Shown here piece by piece: positions 28,709 to 36,819 of a stretch of DNA of 64,000 nt. Under the pieces are notes generated by a model. The model had not been told where the DNA came from and made no database searches. It worked only from the letters and a program-made list of their open reading frames with translations. Position 1 is the stretch's first letter; every line of letters begins with the position of its first letter. Source of the stretch: Gimesia alba (lineage in GTDB: Bacteria > Planctomycetota > Planctomycetia > Planctomycetales > Planctomycetaceae). Where the stretch lies: NCBI RefSeq assembly GCF_007744675.1, contig NZ_CP036269.1, forward strand, positions 7,013,917 to 7,077,916, read 5' to 3'. The position numbers were made by a program, and so were the translations under genes.

Positions 28709-29480
28709 AAAATTGGAGCGTACTTTCAAAGTGTTCTCTAGTGGCTTCGCGACGACCGAACCCCAGCGGTTCATAGGTGCGAATGATCTGGCGAAATGAA
28801 TCGCCGGGTAAACCGTGGGGGCGGGCGGCTCGGAGATAATCGCGATAGGTCAAGCCTTTTCGAAATCGAATCCAGCCTGCCCGTTCAATAAAACTCATTG
28901 ACCCATAAATCAACTGAATAATCGCATTGTGGTAGTCACCGGTCTGGGCAAGTGCTTTGGCACGTTCAAGGTAGATTGAAACCTCACTCTCTGCCGGTGA
29001 AACGATCTGTTCGAACGTAACTTCTCCCTGCAATTGCCGGTCATCGGTCTCATCTTTTAATTGACGTGAGTAGCGAAAACCTGCTATAGACCGATAGAGT
29101 AAAAACAGAATGAGACCGCAGGCACAGATGATGGCGGCATAAGACAAAACCCGAAAAATCATCCCTACAATCCCGGCTAAAACCGGTGAAACTTGCCGCG
29201 GTTCTGACTGCGTCTGATCTTTGACCAGATCCTCGAGGTCAAAAGCGGCATCTCCGGTAATCTGACGCTCTCGTGTCAGGTGTCGAAACTCGGGGCGGTT
29301 CAAAATTTGTTTGGTATCCTGCTCGATCATGGCCCGGTCAGGAGAAGACAGGTCAATCGATTCGTCCACTGTCGTTTGTGCAAATGCGGTCGCCGTGAAC
29401 AGAGCCAAGCAGGCTGTGACAAACAACGTACATTTTGTCTTATGTCGGCAGGTCTGGTGTAAGGAACGACGAACTATCAT
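28680..29480 (-). CDS. DUF4129 domain membrane protein
   Basis: 266 residues. The start overlaps the stop of the previous gene in ATGA fashion (29477-29480). A signal segment ends near FAQT (residue 36). A membrane helix lies near 125-150 (IFRVLSYAAIICACGLILFL). The C-terminal 120 residues are DUF4129: AKALAQTGDYHNAIIQLIYG, RAGWIRFRKGLTYRDYLR and YEPLGFGRREATREHFE. In this family the domain is cytoplasmic and of unknown role, sometimes fused to transglutaminase or partnered with DUF4350, as here. Confidence 0.85.
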   Translation of the reverse strand: MIVRRSLHQTCRHKTKCTLFVTACLALFTATAFAQTTVDESIDLSSPDRAMIEQDTKQILNRPEFRHLTRERQITGDAAFDLEDLVKDQTQSEPRQVSPVLAGIVGMIFRVLSYAAIICACGLILFLLYRSIAGFRYSRQLKDETDDRQLQGEVTFEQIVSPAESEVSIYLERAKALAQTGDYHNAIIQLIYGSMSFIERAGWIRFRKGLTYRDYLRAARPHGLPGDSFRQIIRTYEPLGFGRREATREHFESTLQFYESAFQKKA

Positions 29481-30394
29481 GAACTGGCTCCCCGGGAATT
29501 CAGGTTCTGAGCAACTTCAGTCATCCGAAGCTCCATATCCCAGCAGTCGAGACGGACGCGCAGATCGATATACGTAAAGAACCAGGCCAGCCGACCAATA
29601 GGATAGACCAGCAGAATAAAACCGGTCAGGACCGTTAACACTCGTGGGTCCGTCGTCATCAGCAGCAGAATATTCGTCAGTGACTCGTCGAGATTGTTCA
29701 TTTCAAAAAGAAAAGGGATTTGCCCGATCAGAATGGGAAAATCCAGTAACTTATAGGAAAGATAATCAAATGTAATAAAGAGCACTAACGTGACGACATA
29801 GCAGAAAAAAAAGGTCCAGAATCCACGTGCAAAGAGTCCCCCAAAATCATGAGAAATCAGATCTTTCGTGCGATGATCGTGCGAGCTTCCTTCCTGGGAC
29901 GCGACCCCGACAAAACGGAGAGAGGACTGTTCTACCCGAAATCCATTTCGCACGGCTAACCAAATCCCGGGAAAGAAGAGATAGATCAATCCTGCCAACA
30001 CCAGGACATTTCCCGAGAATAAAATCAACGCAGGACCGATAAAGAACAGCGCGCGATCAAACAGACAACGCAGTATTAACGGAATCAGTTTTGGATTGAA
30101 CTGGCTCCGCAAGCTGCGGAACCCCGTCTCATTTCCAAACGTAAAGAGCGCCGTACTCCAGGTAAGAAGGACTCCCAGCGGTGAAGAGAAGAAATAGGCG
30201 ACAGTGATTACCGCTCTGAGATCTGTCAGAAAATAATAGCTGAGCAGATAAACCAGCGTACATGCCGGGATCGCAAACAGCGCCCAGAGTTTCAGTACCG
30301 GAATGAGAAAACGACCATAAAACATGATCGCCAGATCCACACAATTCAGGCCTTTCCGGGGAACCAGCGCAATATTGACGTTCTCAAATCTCAT
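29477..30394 (-). CDS. Multi-pass membrane protein of the RDD/SpoIIM/DUF4129 operon
   Basis: 305 residues with about five hydrophobic helices, e.g. LWALFAIPACTLVYLLSYYF, FIGPALILFSGNVLVLAGLI and WTFFFCYVVTLVLFITF. It has no recognisable catalytic motif and I cannot name the family. It overlaps the SpoIIM gene by 4 bases (ATGA, 30391-30394) and the DUF4129 gene by 4 bases. This tight coupling argues that its product works in the same membrane complex. Confidence 0.75.
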   Translation of the reverse strand: MRFENVNIALVPRKGLNCVDLAIMFYGRFLIPVLKLWALFAIPACTLVYLLSYYFLTDLRAVITVAYFFSSPLGVLLTWSTALFTFGNETGFRSLRSQFNPKLIPLILRCLFDRALFFIGPALILFSGNVLVLAGLIYLFFPGIWLAVRNGFRVEQSSLRFVGVASQEGSSHDHRTKDLISHDFGGLFARGFWTFFFCYVVTLVLFITFDYLSYKLLDFPILIGQIPFLFEMNNLDESLTNILLLMTTDPRVLTVLTGFILLVYPIGRLAWFFTYIDLRVRLDCWDMELRMTEVAQNLNSRGASS

Positions 30395-31497
30395 GCTTGC
30401 CGTTCCCTGTTCAAATCTGTTTCAGCCGCGCTGTCTTGTCTCTTGTTGCCAACTGGTTTGAGTTGAGAATTTGATTGAAGCCCCGCAAACCCCAGATAAA
30501 TAAATACAATCAACCAGAGCCCGCTGCCCACGATATATTTCACGCTACTCGGAATATCATCCGAAGGAGACCAGAACGCTTCAATGAATGCCGCAATGAC
30601 CAGCATGACGGCAGCGCCCCCCGCTATCTGAACGGCTTCGAGACCACGTACCTGCAGCGATTGAAACCGGGTTCTCTGACCAGGATGAATCAGAGCATTT
30701 CCCAGCATCAGTCCAGCACCGCCTGCGACGGCGATCGCCGTCAATTCAAATGACCCATGCGAGATGACAAAGCTTAAAAAACGGTCCCCGTTCCCCTGGC
30801 TGATAATATAGCCGGAAACGGCTCCCAGATAGATGCCATTGAATAACAGCGTGTAAACAGTGCCAATCCCCAGTAAAATTCCCAGTGCAAAGCACTTCAA
30901 AGCAATTCCTACATTATGGTTGATATAAAATCCCGCCATCAAGGCGCGCTGGTCGCCGTAGTTACCAAGTGGAAGTTCTTCAGACTCGTCTGACTCCTGT
31001 CCCTCCTCGGCTGATTCCTCTGATTCTGTACTAAGTGAGCTGTCTTCACCGTACATCTGATCGAATTGCGACATCATTTCTGCTGGAATGACCCTGCTCG
31101 CCAGACTGGGATTATTCTGAACCACACACCAGCTGATTCCCAAAGGCAGGAAAAACAAAAGACACGCTGTAAGAAAATAACCCATGTTGGCGCGAAAGAG
31201 CCGAGGGAATTCAAATGCCAGATAGTGATAGACGCCCGCCAGATTTGCGGGAGGTGCGCTGTAAAACAAGTTATGACCACGGGCGACCAGATCGTTTAAG
31301 TAGGAGATCAGATCCTGGCCCCAGCCCCGTGATCGGATGGTGGCTAAATCATGCGAGACTTCACGCAACAGTTGTGAATAATTCGAAATCTCCTTTGTCG
31401 GAAGTTTGGAAATCGATTTTCTGGAAGCATTCTCAAGCAGTGCTTCAAACCGTTTCCAATGAGGTCGCCGCTCCTGAATGAACTTGTGCTTATTCAC
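30391..31497 (-). CDS. Stage II sporulation protein M (SpoIIM/DUF95) family membrane protein
   Basis: 368 residues from a GTG at 31497, overlapping the RDD gene by 8 bases. The N-terminal 90 residues are a charged helical region (HWKRFEALLENASRKSISKL, DLVARGHNLFY). Membrane helices follow, with the family signatures ALKCFALGILLGIGTVYTL, LFNGIYLGAVSGYI and SHGSFELTAIAVAGGAGLML. The His-Gly-x-x-Glu part resembles the core of SpoIIM/DUF95. Unusual is an acidic Ser/Glu/Asp-rich insert of about 30 residues (about 150-180) between the first helix and the core. In non-sporulating bacteria the family is found beside RDD and DUF4129 genes, as here. Its role there is unknown. Confidence 0.88.
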   Translation of the reverse strand: MNKHKFIQERRPHWKRFEALLENASRKSISKLPTKEISNYSQLLREVSHDLATIRSRGWGQDLISYLNDLVARGHNLFYSAPPANLAGVYHYLAFEFPRLFRANMGYFLTACLLFFLPLGISWCVVQNNPSLASRVIPAEMMSQFDQMYGEDSSLSTESEESAEEGQESDESEELPLGNYGDQRALMAGFYINHNVGIALKCFALGILLGIGTVYTLLFNGIYLGAVSGYIISQGNGDRFLSFVISHGSFELTAIAVAGGAGLMLGNALIHPGQRTRFQSLQVRGLEAVQIAGGAAVMLVIAAFIEAFWSPSDDIPSSVKYIVGSGLWLIVFIYLGFAGLQSNSQLKPVGNKRQDSAAETDLNRERQA

Positions 31498-32380
31498 GAT
31501 TCACCTCCGCAGGGGAACCCAGACCGTGATAGGCGTTGACGGCTTCCTGTTCTTCCTCCTCTTTTGCAAAACTGAATGTCTTATAGACGGCCGCCAGAAA
31601 TGCCATGGGATAATGAGTCACTTTTTTAGGATCACCCGAATAGTTCAAGCGTTCTGCCAGACTATTCGCCAGGATCGCCGCCAACGCATGACCACGATCA
31701 TAAGTCAGAACATGCCGGCGCCCAATAAATTCGTCAATCAGAGAGAGAACTTCATCGCGGGGCAGGAAGCTGCCGATTTCATTTTTATTCAACGGCTGAA
31801 TTTTATCGAGGATGACCGGTTTTCGAGGCAGCGTCAGGGAACGTTCCTGAATCACGACGGTTCCCGCCACGAGATCGCCCAGTCTTTGAAAACGTCGGGT
31901 CAACAGCATGCTGGTGATGCCTATGCCATAAAAGACAATCGCATCCGCACTGCGAACCAGGTTTCGTAATAAAGCCGGCCAGAACGTAATGGGATAACCC
32001 TCATCACGAATCACCCGCAAGCCACAGAAATGTTTACCAATCGACTGCCCTTTAAAAAAACCTTCAGAAATGGTGTAGTAACCCCAGGTGTTCAGAAACG
32101 AGAAAACCAGGAACATCCCAAACGCGGTACCTGGTAGAACAATTCCCAGCATGCGTGTGATGATCATCATTCCAAGCACCATCAACACCCGGATGACCAG
32201 ATCGATCATATAAGCAACATAGCGTTGTGCGGGGCCGGCGAGTTGGTAAGTCAGAATCACATTTTCTGGAGTCTCAACCTGCATCTCCAAACCAAGTACG
32301 TTGTGCCGGAATGAATCTACCCGCTGTGGAACATCGGTTGCGGTTTCGGATGTTGCAGTAAACGTCATTGTCGAAGTCAT
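31490..32380 (-). CDS. RDD family membrane protein
   Basis: 296 residues and the first gene of the leftward operon. The RDD core starts near 46 with GPAQRYVAYMIDLVIRVLMV (the Arg and Asp that name the family). It continues with helices, GQSIGKHFCGLRVI, and RRFQRLGDLVAGTVVI near 175. A cytoplasmic domain of about 110 residues follows the RDD part. RDD proteins are three-helix membrane proteins proposed as transporters in a few cases. The company of SpoIIM and DUF4129/DUF4350 points to an envelope complex of unknown purpose. Confidence 0.88.
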   Translation of the reverse strand: MTSTMTFTATSETATDVPQRVDSFRHNVLGLEMQVETPENVILTYQLAGPAQRYVAYMIDLVIRVLMVLGMMIITRMLGIVLPGTAFGMFLVFSFLNTWGYYTISEGFFKGQSIGKHFCGLRVIRDEGYPITFWPALLRNLVRSADAIVFYGIGITSMLLTRRFQRLGDLVAGTVVIQERSLTLPRKPVILDKIQPLNKNEIGSFLPRDEVLSLIDEFIGRRHVLTYDRGHALAAILANSLAERLNYSGDPKKVTHYPMAFLAAVYKTFSFAKEEEEQEAVNAYHGLGSPAEVNRE

Positions 32381-32723
32381 GAAACACAGATGTCGGCTTA
32401 AGGTTTCGGGGAAGAAAGTCCTGTGAAAATTCCCTTAAAGTACAGTGATTATAGTCCAGAGTCAGTACTGTTATCTATACACACGCGTTTTTTTATGAAA
32501 TCTGCATTTCACTGTTTTCTAACCTGTTCGCGTCTGGATATAATCTGACTGTACCCGCCGGAAAATCATACGGAGTATCATCCAGGTTGAACAACGTCGA
32601 TTCGGTTGTCGTTCTACATAAAAACGCATCTTGGACGGCTTATTTGTTAACGCCCCTATTTCTGAATTCGATGATACATTGCCCCTATTAGAAACAGTTC
32701 AAAGTGAGAGTGAGGATCCACTA
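32381..32723. other. Divergent intergenic region
   Basis: About 340 bases between the RDD gene (left) and the prenyltransferase-repeat gene (right). A TATAAT at 32539-32544 is the only recognisable promoter element; no good -35 precedes it. The in-frame extension of the right-hand gene back to 32631 looks non-coding, because a signal peptide and a GAGGA site mark the true start at 32724. Confidence 0.5.
32539..32544 (+). promoter_or_regulatory. Possible -10 element
   Basis: Perfect TATAAT about 180 bases before the start of the prenyltransferase-repeat gene, preceded by TGGA. The -35 region is not recognisable. Confidence 0.3.
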
Positions 32724-33854
32724 ATGTTTTTGTCTCGACGTAATCTGAGAGCCGCCAGCCTGTGGTCTCTGCTACTGACCGGTTTATTTTCTACCGCAGT
32801 GGCCGCAGAACCCGTTCTGAGCAATGCCGATTTACAGACTTTGAAAAAAGAACAGCAAAAGGGAATTAATTATCTGAAGAACAGCCAGCTGGATGATGGG
32901 CTGTGGACGACCGAAACGGTCCCTGGCATCAGTGCTCTGGTGACCACGGCTTTACTGGAAAGCGGCGTTCCCGCCAGCGATCCGGTGGTTGCGAAAGCGC
33001 TCAAACGCCTGGAAGGTTTCATCAAGAAGGATGGCGGCATTTATTACGCCAAGAGTAATCACCGTAACTATGAAACCTGTATTTCCATCATGGCATTCAG
33101 TGCCGCCAATCAGGGGGGACGTTACGATACCATTATCAAAAATGCAGAGAAGTTTTTAAGAGGGCTGCAGTGGGATAAAGGAGAAGGGCTGGAGTCTTCT
33201 GATACCAGCTTCGGAGGCGCCGGCTATGGTGGCCATCAGCGTCCTGATCTCTCCAACACACAATATCTGATAGAAGCGCTGCGTAAAGCAGGCGTGAAAT
33301 CGGATGATCCGGCAATTCAGAAAGCACTGGTCTTTGTCTCGCGCACACAAAACCTGGAATCGGAACACAATACGACTCCATTTTCGTCCAAGATCAATGA
33401 TGGTGGTTTCTATTATACACCTGCTGCCGGCGGGACATCACAGGCAGGAAAGAATCCCGATGGCGGCCTGCGTTCTTATGGCAGTATGACGTACGCTGGT
33501 CTCAAGAGCATGATCTATGCCGGAGTGGATCAGAATGACAAGCGAGTCAAAGCCGCAAGCGAATGGATTCGTCGTCATTACTCTTTAAAAGAAAACCCGG
33601 GAATGGGCCAGCAGGGGCTCTACTATTATTTCAACACGTTCGCGAAAGCACTCAACGCGCTGAAGATAGAACAATTCAAAGAAGCTGATGGCAAGGTTCA
33701 CAACTGGCGCGCAGAATTAATCAACCATCTGGCCAGCCTGCAGCACGAAAACGGAAGCTGGACGAACAAAGCGGAACGCTGGTACGAAGCCGATCCGAAT
33801 CTGGCAACCGCGTATGCTTTATTAGCACTGGCGCAATGTGAGCCCGCAAAATAA
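32724..33854 (+). CDS. Exported prenyltransferase/squalene-oxidase repeat protein
   Basis: About 376 residues from the ATG at 32724 (GAGGA upstream), followed by a signal peptide ending STAVAAEP. The mature protein is an alpha/alpha toroid made of repeats: KGINYLKNSQLDDGLWTTE, KALKRLEGFIKKDGGIYY, KALVFVSRTQN, GGLRSYGSMTYAGLKSMIY, LASLQHENGSWTN. It lacks the DxDD/DCTA-type catalytic motif of squalene-hopene cyclases as far as I can see, so it is probably not a cyclase. Related exported planctomycete proteins have unknown roles; binding of a polymer or peptide is possible. Confidence 0.8.
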   Translation: MFLSRRNLRAASLWSLLLTGLFSTAVAAEPVLSNADLQTLKKEQQKGINYLKNSQLDDGLWTTETVPGISALVTTALLESGVPASDPVVAKALKRLEGFIKKDGGIYYAKSNHRNYETCISIMAFSAANQGGRYDTIIKNAEKFLRGLQWDKGEGLESSDTSFGGAGYGGHQRPDLSNTQYLIEALRKAGVKSDDPAIQKALVFVSRTQNLESEHNTTPFSSKINDGGFYYTPAAGGTSQAGKNPDGGLRSYGSMTYAGLKSMIYAGVDQNDKRVKAASEWIRRHYSLKENPGMGQQGLYYYFNTFAKALNALKIEQFKEADGKVHNWRAELINHLASLQHENGSWTNKAERWYEADPNLATAYALLALAQCEPAK

Positions 33855-33870
33855 ATAGACACGCCGCCTG

Positions 33871-33907
33871 TTCCCCCGTTTGATCTATTAAGTATGAAAC
33901 GGGGGAA
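33871..33907. terminator. Stem-loop between convergent genes
   Basis: An 11-bp perfect stem TTCCCCCGTTT (33871-33881) / AAACGGGGGAA (33897-33907) with a 15-base loop. The right arm overlaps the last codons of the creatininase-like gene. It lacks a T tract on either strand, so it may be a weak terminator or an RNA-stabilising structure. Confidence 0.5.
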
Positions 33908-34616
33908 TCTCGGCTACATTCGTTCCATCGATCATACCTGCCACGTATTGTGAAACCTGCTTGACGATTTCATCGATCATTTTCTGACCCGCCTCTGCCG
34001 TGGCTTCTAAGGGTTCCCGATCTTCCTGATCCTGCATGGCATCGATACGTACATTTTCGGGGAAGGCTGCCATCGCAAAGGCAGTCTCGAATTCCTGGGC
34101 ATGACCGGGCCAGCGTTTGGTTTTTAAATTCGCCAATGCCACTTCTTCGGGTAGCAGATTCCAGTACGATTCAAACTGCAGATTGATCTCCAGTCGCTGT
34201 TGAAATTGCCCCCACATTCCCAGGCAGGGGGCAATATTTCCGCCATGGCCATTCAGAACAAGAATATTATCAAAGCCGGCTTGATGCATACTGCGAATGG
34301 TATCAAACAACACACTGAGCCAGCTTCCGGGCAAAGCAGACAACGTTCCAGGATGCTTCATGTGATGTTCGCTGATGCCAATATTCATGGAAGGTGCCAC
34401 GATCACTTCCGGCGCCAGCAGCCGGGCGGCTTCGGTTGCGACCAGCATCACGCTTCTCCAGTCATGCTCCATCGCCAGATGTTCCAGATGCTGTTCGGTG
34501 GCAGCGACCGGGATGATACAGGCCTTTAACTCACCTGACTGCATCCGTTCGCGAAATTCCCGTCTGGTATGTTTATGTAGCAGTACTTCACTGGGCTGAC
34601 GATTTGATTCCGACAT
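33888..34616 (-). CDS. Creatininase family amidohydrolase-like protein
   Basis: About 242 residues from the ATG at 34616 (AGGA upstream). Motifs of the creatininase family are AATEQHLEHLAMEHDWR (metal-binding Glu, His, Asp), SEHHMKHPGTLS, LVLNGHGGN near 120 and GHAQEFETAFAM (Glu ligand). The fold binds two metal ions and hydrolyses cyclic amides; members include creatininase, FAPy deformylase and mycofactocin MftE. The subfamily cannot be set from sequence alone. Cytoplasmic. It stands 85 bases downstream of a GNAT gene in the same direction. Confidence 0.85.
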   Translation of the reverse strand: MSESNRQPSEVLLHKHTRREFRERMQSGELKACIIPVAATEQHLEHLAMEHDWRSVMLVATEAARLLAPEVIVAPSMNIGISEHHMKHPGTLSALPGSWLSVLFDTIRSMHQAGFDNILVLNGHGGNIAPCLGMWGQFQQRLEINLQFESYWNLLPEEVALANLKTKRWPGHAQEFETAFAMAAFPENVRIDAMQDQEDREPLEATAEAGQKMIDEIVKQVSQYVAGMIDGTNVAEIPPFHT

Positions 34617-34701
34617 GGATTGATTCCTGAGAGTGATTGACAAGCAAATAGTAGCGCGCGATATATTCTCTAACTGGTATATCATCTACAATCGGAACGC
34701 G

Positions 34702-35163
34702 TCAACGTTCCAGCATTTTTTCCATGACCTGATATCCTGGAAAATCAAACCCGATTTGTCGGTAGGTCGATTGGGCACGTTCGTTTTCCTGTTCCACATA
34801 CAGACGCAGCCCGACCACATCCGGATTGGATTGTGCCAGCGACTGAATATGGGCAGAGAGTTGCTGAAAGACTCCCTGACGCCGAAAGGCCGGATCAACA
34901 AAGACACTTTGGAACCACCAGAACTCACCGTTCCGCCAGTCACTCCATTCGCGCGTAAACATGACCTGGCCGATGACACGCTCTTGATAACGGGCCACAT
35001 AGTAACAACAGCCGCGGGTATCCCCGAGCGATTCCACAACACCGGTTCGAACCAGTTCTCTGTCGAGCGATTTGGCTTCCGTTTCCTGAGCCAGCTGAAT
35101 GTTAAATTCAGTAATCATCTCACAGTCGTTCAGAGTTGCCTGTTCAATTTGGATATCCAGCAT
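34702..35163 (-). CDS. GNAT family N-acetyltransferase
   Basis: About 153 residues from the ATG at 35163, with AGAGGA upstream. It has the GNAT layout: an N-terminal strand-helix (MLDIQIEQATLNDCEMITEF), central strands (ERVIGQVMFTREWSD), motif A around FVDPAFRRQGVFQQLSAHIQ (Q/RxxGxG/A-like acetyl-CoA loop), and LRLYVEQENERAQSTYRQIG at the C-terminus. The substrate is unknown. It is probably co-transcribed with the creatininase-like gene. Confidence 0.88.
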   Translation of the reverse strand: MLDIQIEQATLNDCEMITEFNIQLAQETEAKSLDRELVRTGVVESLGDTRGCCYYVARYQERVIGQVMFTREWSDWRNGEFWWFQSVFVDPAFRRQGVFQQLSAHIQSLAQSNPDVVGLRLYVEQENERAQSTYRQIGFDFPGYQVMEKMLER

Positions 35164-35451
35164 CAATATTCCTCTTGGAGATAAAACGGAAATGGGAGTC
35201 GAGTTTCATGATTCAAACCTAACATTGTGATTGCTATGAAACAAGTTGGGATGATGATTCAGAAAAAGGTCATAGCTCACAAATGGTGATACAGTCCAAA
35301 CTTTTTTCAAATGTTCTCGCTTTTCTTTCAATAATGAGAAAACTTCAAATGTAAATATGGCGATATTAGATAATACAGCGAATGTGGTTTTGCAGGGATG
35401 CATGGTAAAACCTTACAGGATGTGCCATTTTTATGTCCGTGTTAAATCATA

Positions 35452-36723
35452 ATGCTGGGAGATAGAGCCTTGAGAAGTTCAGGGGAACGACAATATCGAT
35501 TGGACACCAACGCCCGGTTCTCGACTGGTCAGAATACCTGGACGATGATGGTGATGGGAGTAGCGACAGGCCTGTTGGGCATGTACTTCATGGTCGCACG
35601 TCCGATGTTAAGCCAGATCAACCACCTGCAGACAGAGTTGGTCGCTGTTCAGCAGGATATGGATAAACTGGTCGGTGCGAAAACCAGTGCCTGGCAGGTC
35701 AACAATTTGCTGAGTGTTTTAAATTCTCAGGCAAATCATCTTACTGATGCTCAATCCGCAGTGGCCGAGATTCGAGACTTGCGAATCCTGCTGGAAAAAG
35801 AGTCTGCCAAAACAGAACAGGCTCTGGTTGCTTTTCAGAAGATCAATGATTTCCAGAAATGTGTAGTGCAACAGGATGAATTAACGTCGAAAGCCCGAAT
35901 GACATTGGATGAAATGCTGGCGATGCAGGACCAGCTGGCTTCTCAGACGGCCCAGACGAAACTGACGCATTCCACATTGGAAGAGATGATCAAGTTGCAG
36001 AAAATGGCGATCAATCAATCAACGGGCATCAAAGATGCCAAGACTGCTTTTAATGAATTCACCCAATTCAAGCAGCAGATTGTAGATCAGTCTCAGCAAC
36101 TGGAAGCGGCTCGTGAGAACAGCCAGAAAATGATTGCACTGCAGGAAACTCTGGTGGCTCAAACCGAGCCGATTACTGCTGCACAAAAAACGACGCAACA
36201 GTTAATCTCACTGCAGAAAACACTGACGGATGAAGATGTGAACGTCGCGGAAGCCGGTACGAACCTGCAATCGCTGATGACGATTCAGGCTAAGTTGCTG
36301 GCAGAGACAGGACGCGTCGTTGATGCGGTTGAAACGCTGGAAGTGCTGGGAGACCTGCAGGATCGGGTGCAGGAACAGGTCGCTTCCATGAAAGGCATGC
36401 GACGGGAGTTGCTTGATATTGTCCTGATGGAGAGCACTGTCGCGAAAGCAACCAAAATCCTGGAACCGTTGGCAGAGCTCGGAAACCTGAGCCGGTTGAG
36501 CGATGCGGAAGTACGGGAAGCAGCCCGGGTGATCATGGACCAGAGAGACACCCGGATGGGCAAGCATTCTCCCCAGTTTCGCCGTATCCAGCGGGATCAG
36601 CTTCCCTCCCGCACATCGAAACTGATGTTGGACGGCAAACCTGTCTTTCATGAAGAGGCAGATAGTAACAGCAGTGGTATCATTGAGAAGCTGGTACCGT
36701 CACCACCTGCTGAAGAAGAGTGA
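35452..36723 (+). CDS. Membrane-anchored coiled-coil protein with 24-residue repeats
   Basis: 423 residues from the ATG at 35452. A TTG at 35470 has a better ribosome site (GGGAG, 8 bases) and would shorten the protein by 6 residues. One membrane helix lies at about 30-52 (TMMVMGVATGLLGMYFMVA), with no signal-peptidase site, so it is anchored at its N-terminus. Residues 82-345 consist of eleven consecutive 24-residue units with no indels, e.g. KMIALQETLVAQTEPITAAQ. Hydrophobic residues recur at unit positions 2, 5, 9, 16, 19 and 23, with Gln common at 6 and 12 and Ala at 19. The C-terminal 75 residues are charged and probably unstructured, ending PSPPAEEE. I know no named family. A long rod at the inner membrane is the natural reading. 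Confidence 0.8.
   Translation: MLGDRALRSSGERQYRLDTNARFSTGQNTWTMMVMGVATGLLGMYFMVARPMLSQINHLQTELVAVQQDMDKLVGAKTSAWQVNNLLSVLNSQANHLTDAQSAVAEIRDLRILLEKESAKTEQALVAFQKINDFQKCVVQQDELTSKARMTLDEMLAMQDQLASQTAQTKLTHSTLEEMIKLQKMAINQSTGIKDAKTAFNEFTQFKQQIVDQSQQLEAARENSQKMIALQETLVAQTEPITAAQKTTQQLISLQKTLTDEDVNVAEAGTNLQSLMTIQAKLLAETGRVVDAVETLEVLGDLQDRVQEQVASMKGMRRELLDIVLMESTVAKATKILEPLAELGNLSRLSDAEVREAARVIMDQRDTRMGKHSPQFRRIQRDQLPSRTSKLMLDGKPVFHEEADSNSSGIIEKLVPSPPAEEE
35695..36486 (+). repeat. Eleven tandem 72-bp (24-residue) coding repeats
   Basis: The repeats are clear at protein level and strongly diverged at DNA level. Units begin at residues 82, 106, 130, 154, 178, 202, 226, 250, 274, 298 and 322; the last is weakest. 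Example unit openings: EMLAMQDQL, EMIKLQKMA, EFTQFKQQI, KMIALQETL, QLISLQKTL, SLMTIQAKL. Every unit is exactly 24 residues. Confidence 0.85.
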
Positions 36724-36753
36724 ACAGTCTCCTGGCTGAAAGTGGCTTGAAAT

Positions 36754-36786
36754 AAAACAGGGCATGGGTGGTCCATGCCCTGTTTT
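36754..36786. terminator. Bidirectional rho-independent terminator
   Basis: A 13-bp perfect stem AAAACAGGGCATG (36754-36766) / CATGCCCTGTTTT (36774-36786) with a 7-base loop. A and T flanks give a T run on both strands. It lies between the coiled-coil gene and the convergent lipoprotein gene. Confidence 0.88.
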
Positions 36787-36819
36787 AATTAACTGATCTT
36801 CAGCAACGAAGAAGCGTTA

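Noticed and set aside
35206..35403. 65-codon minus-strand frame between the GNAT and coiled-coil genes
   Set aside because: No ribosome site or family resemblance.
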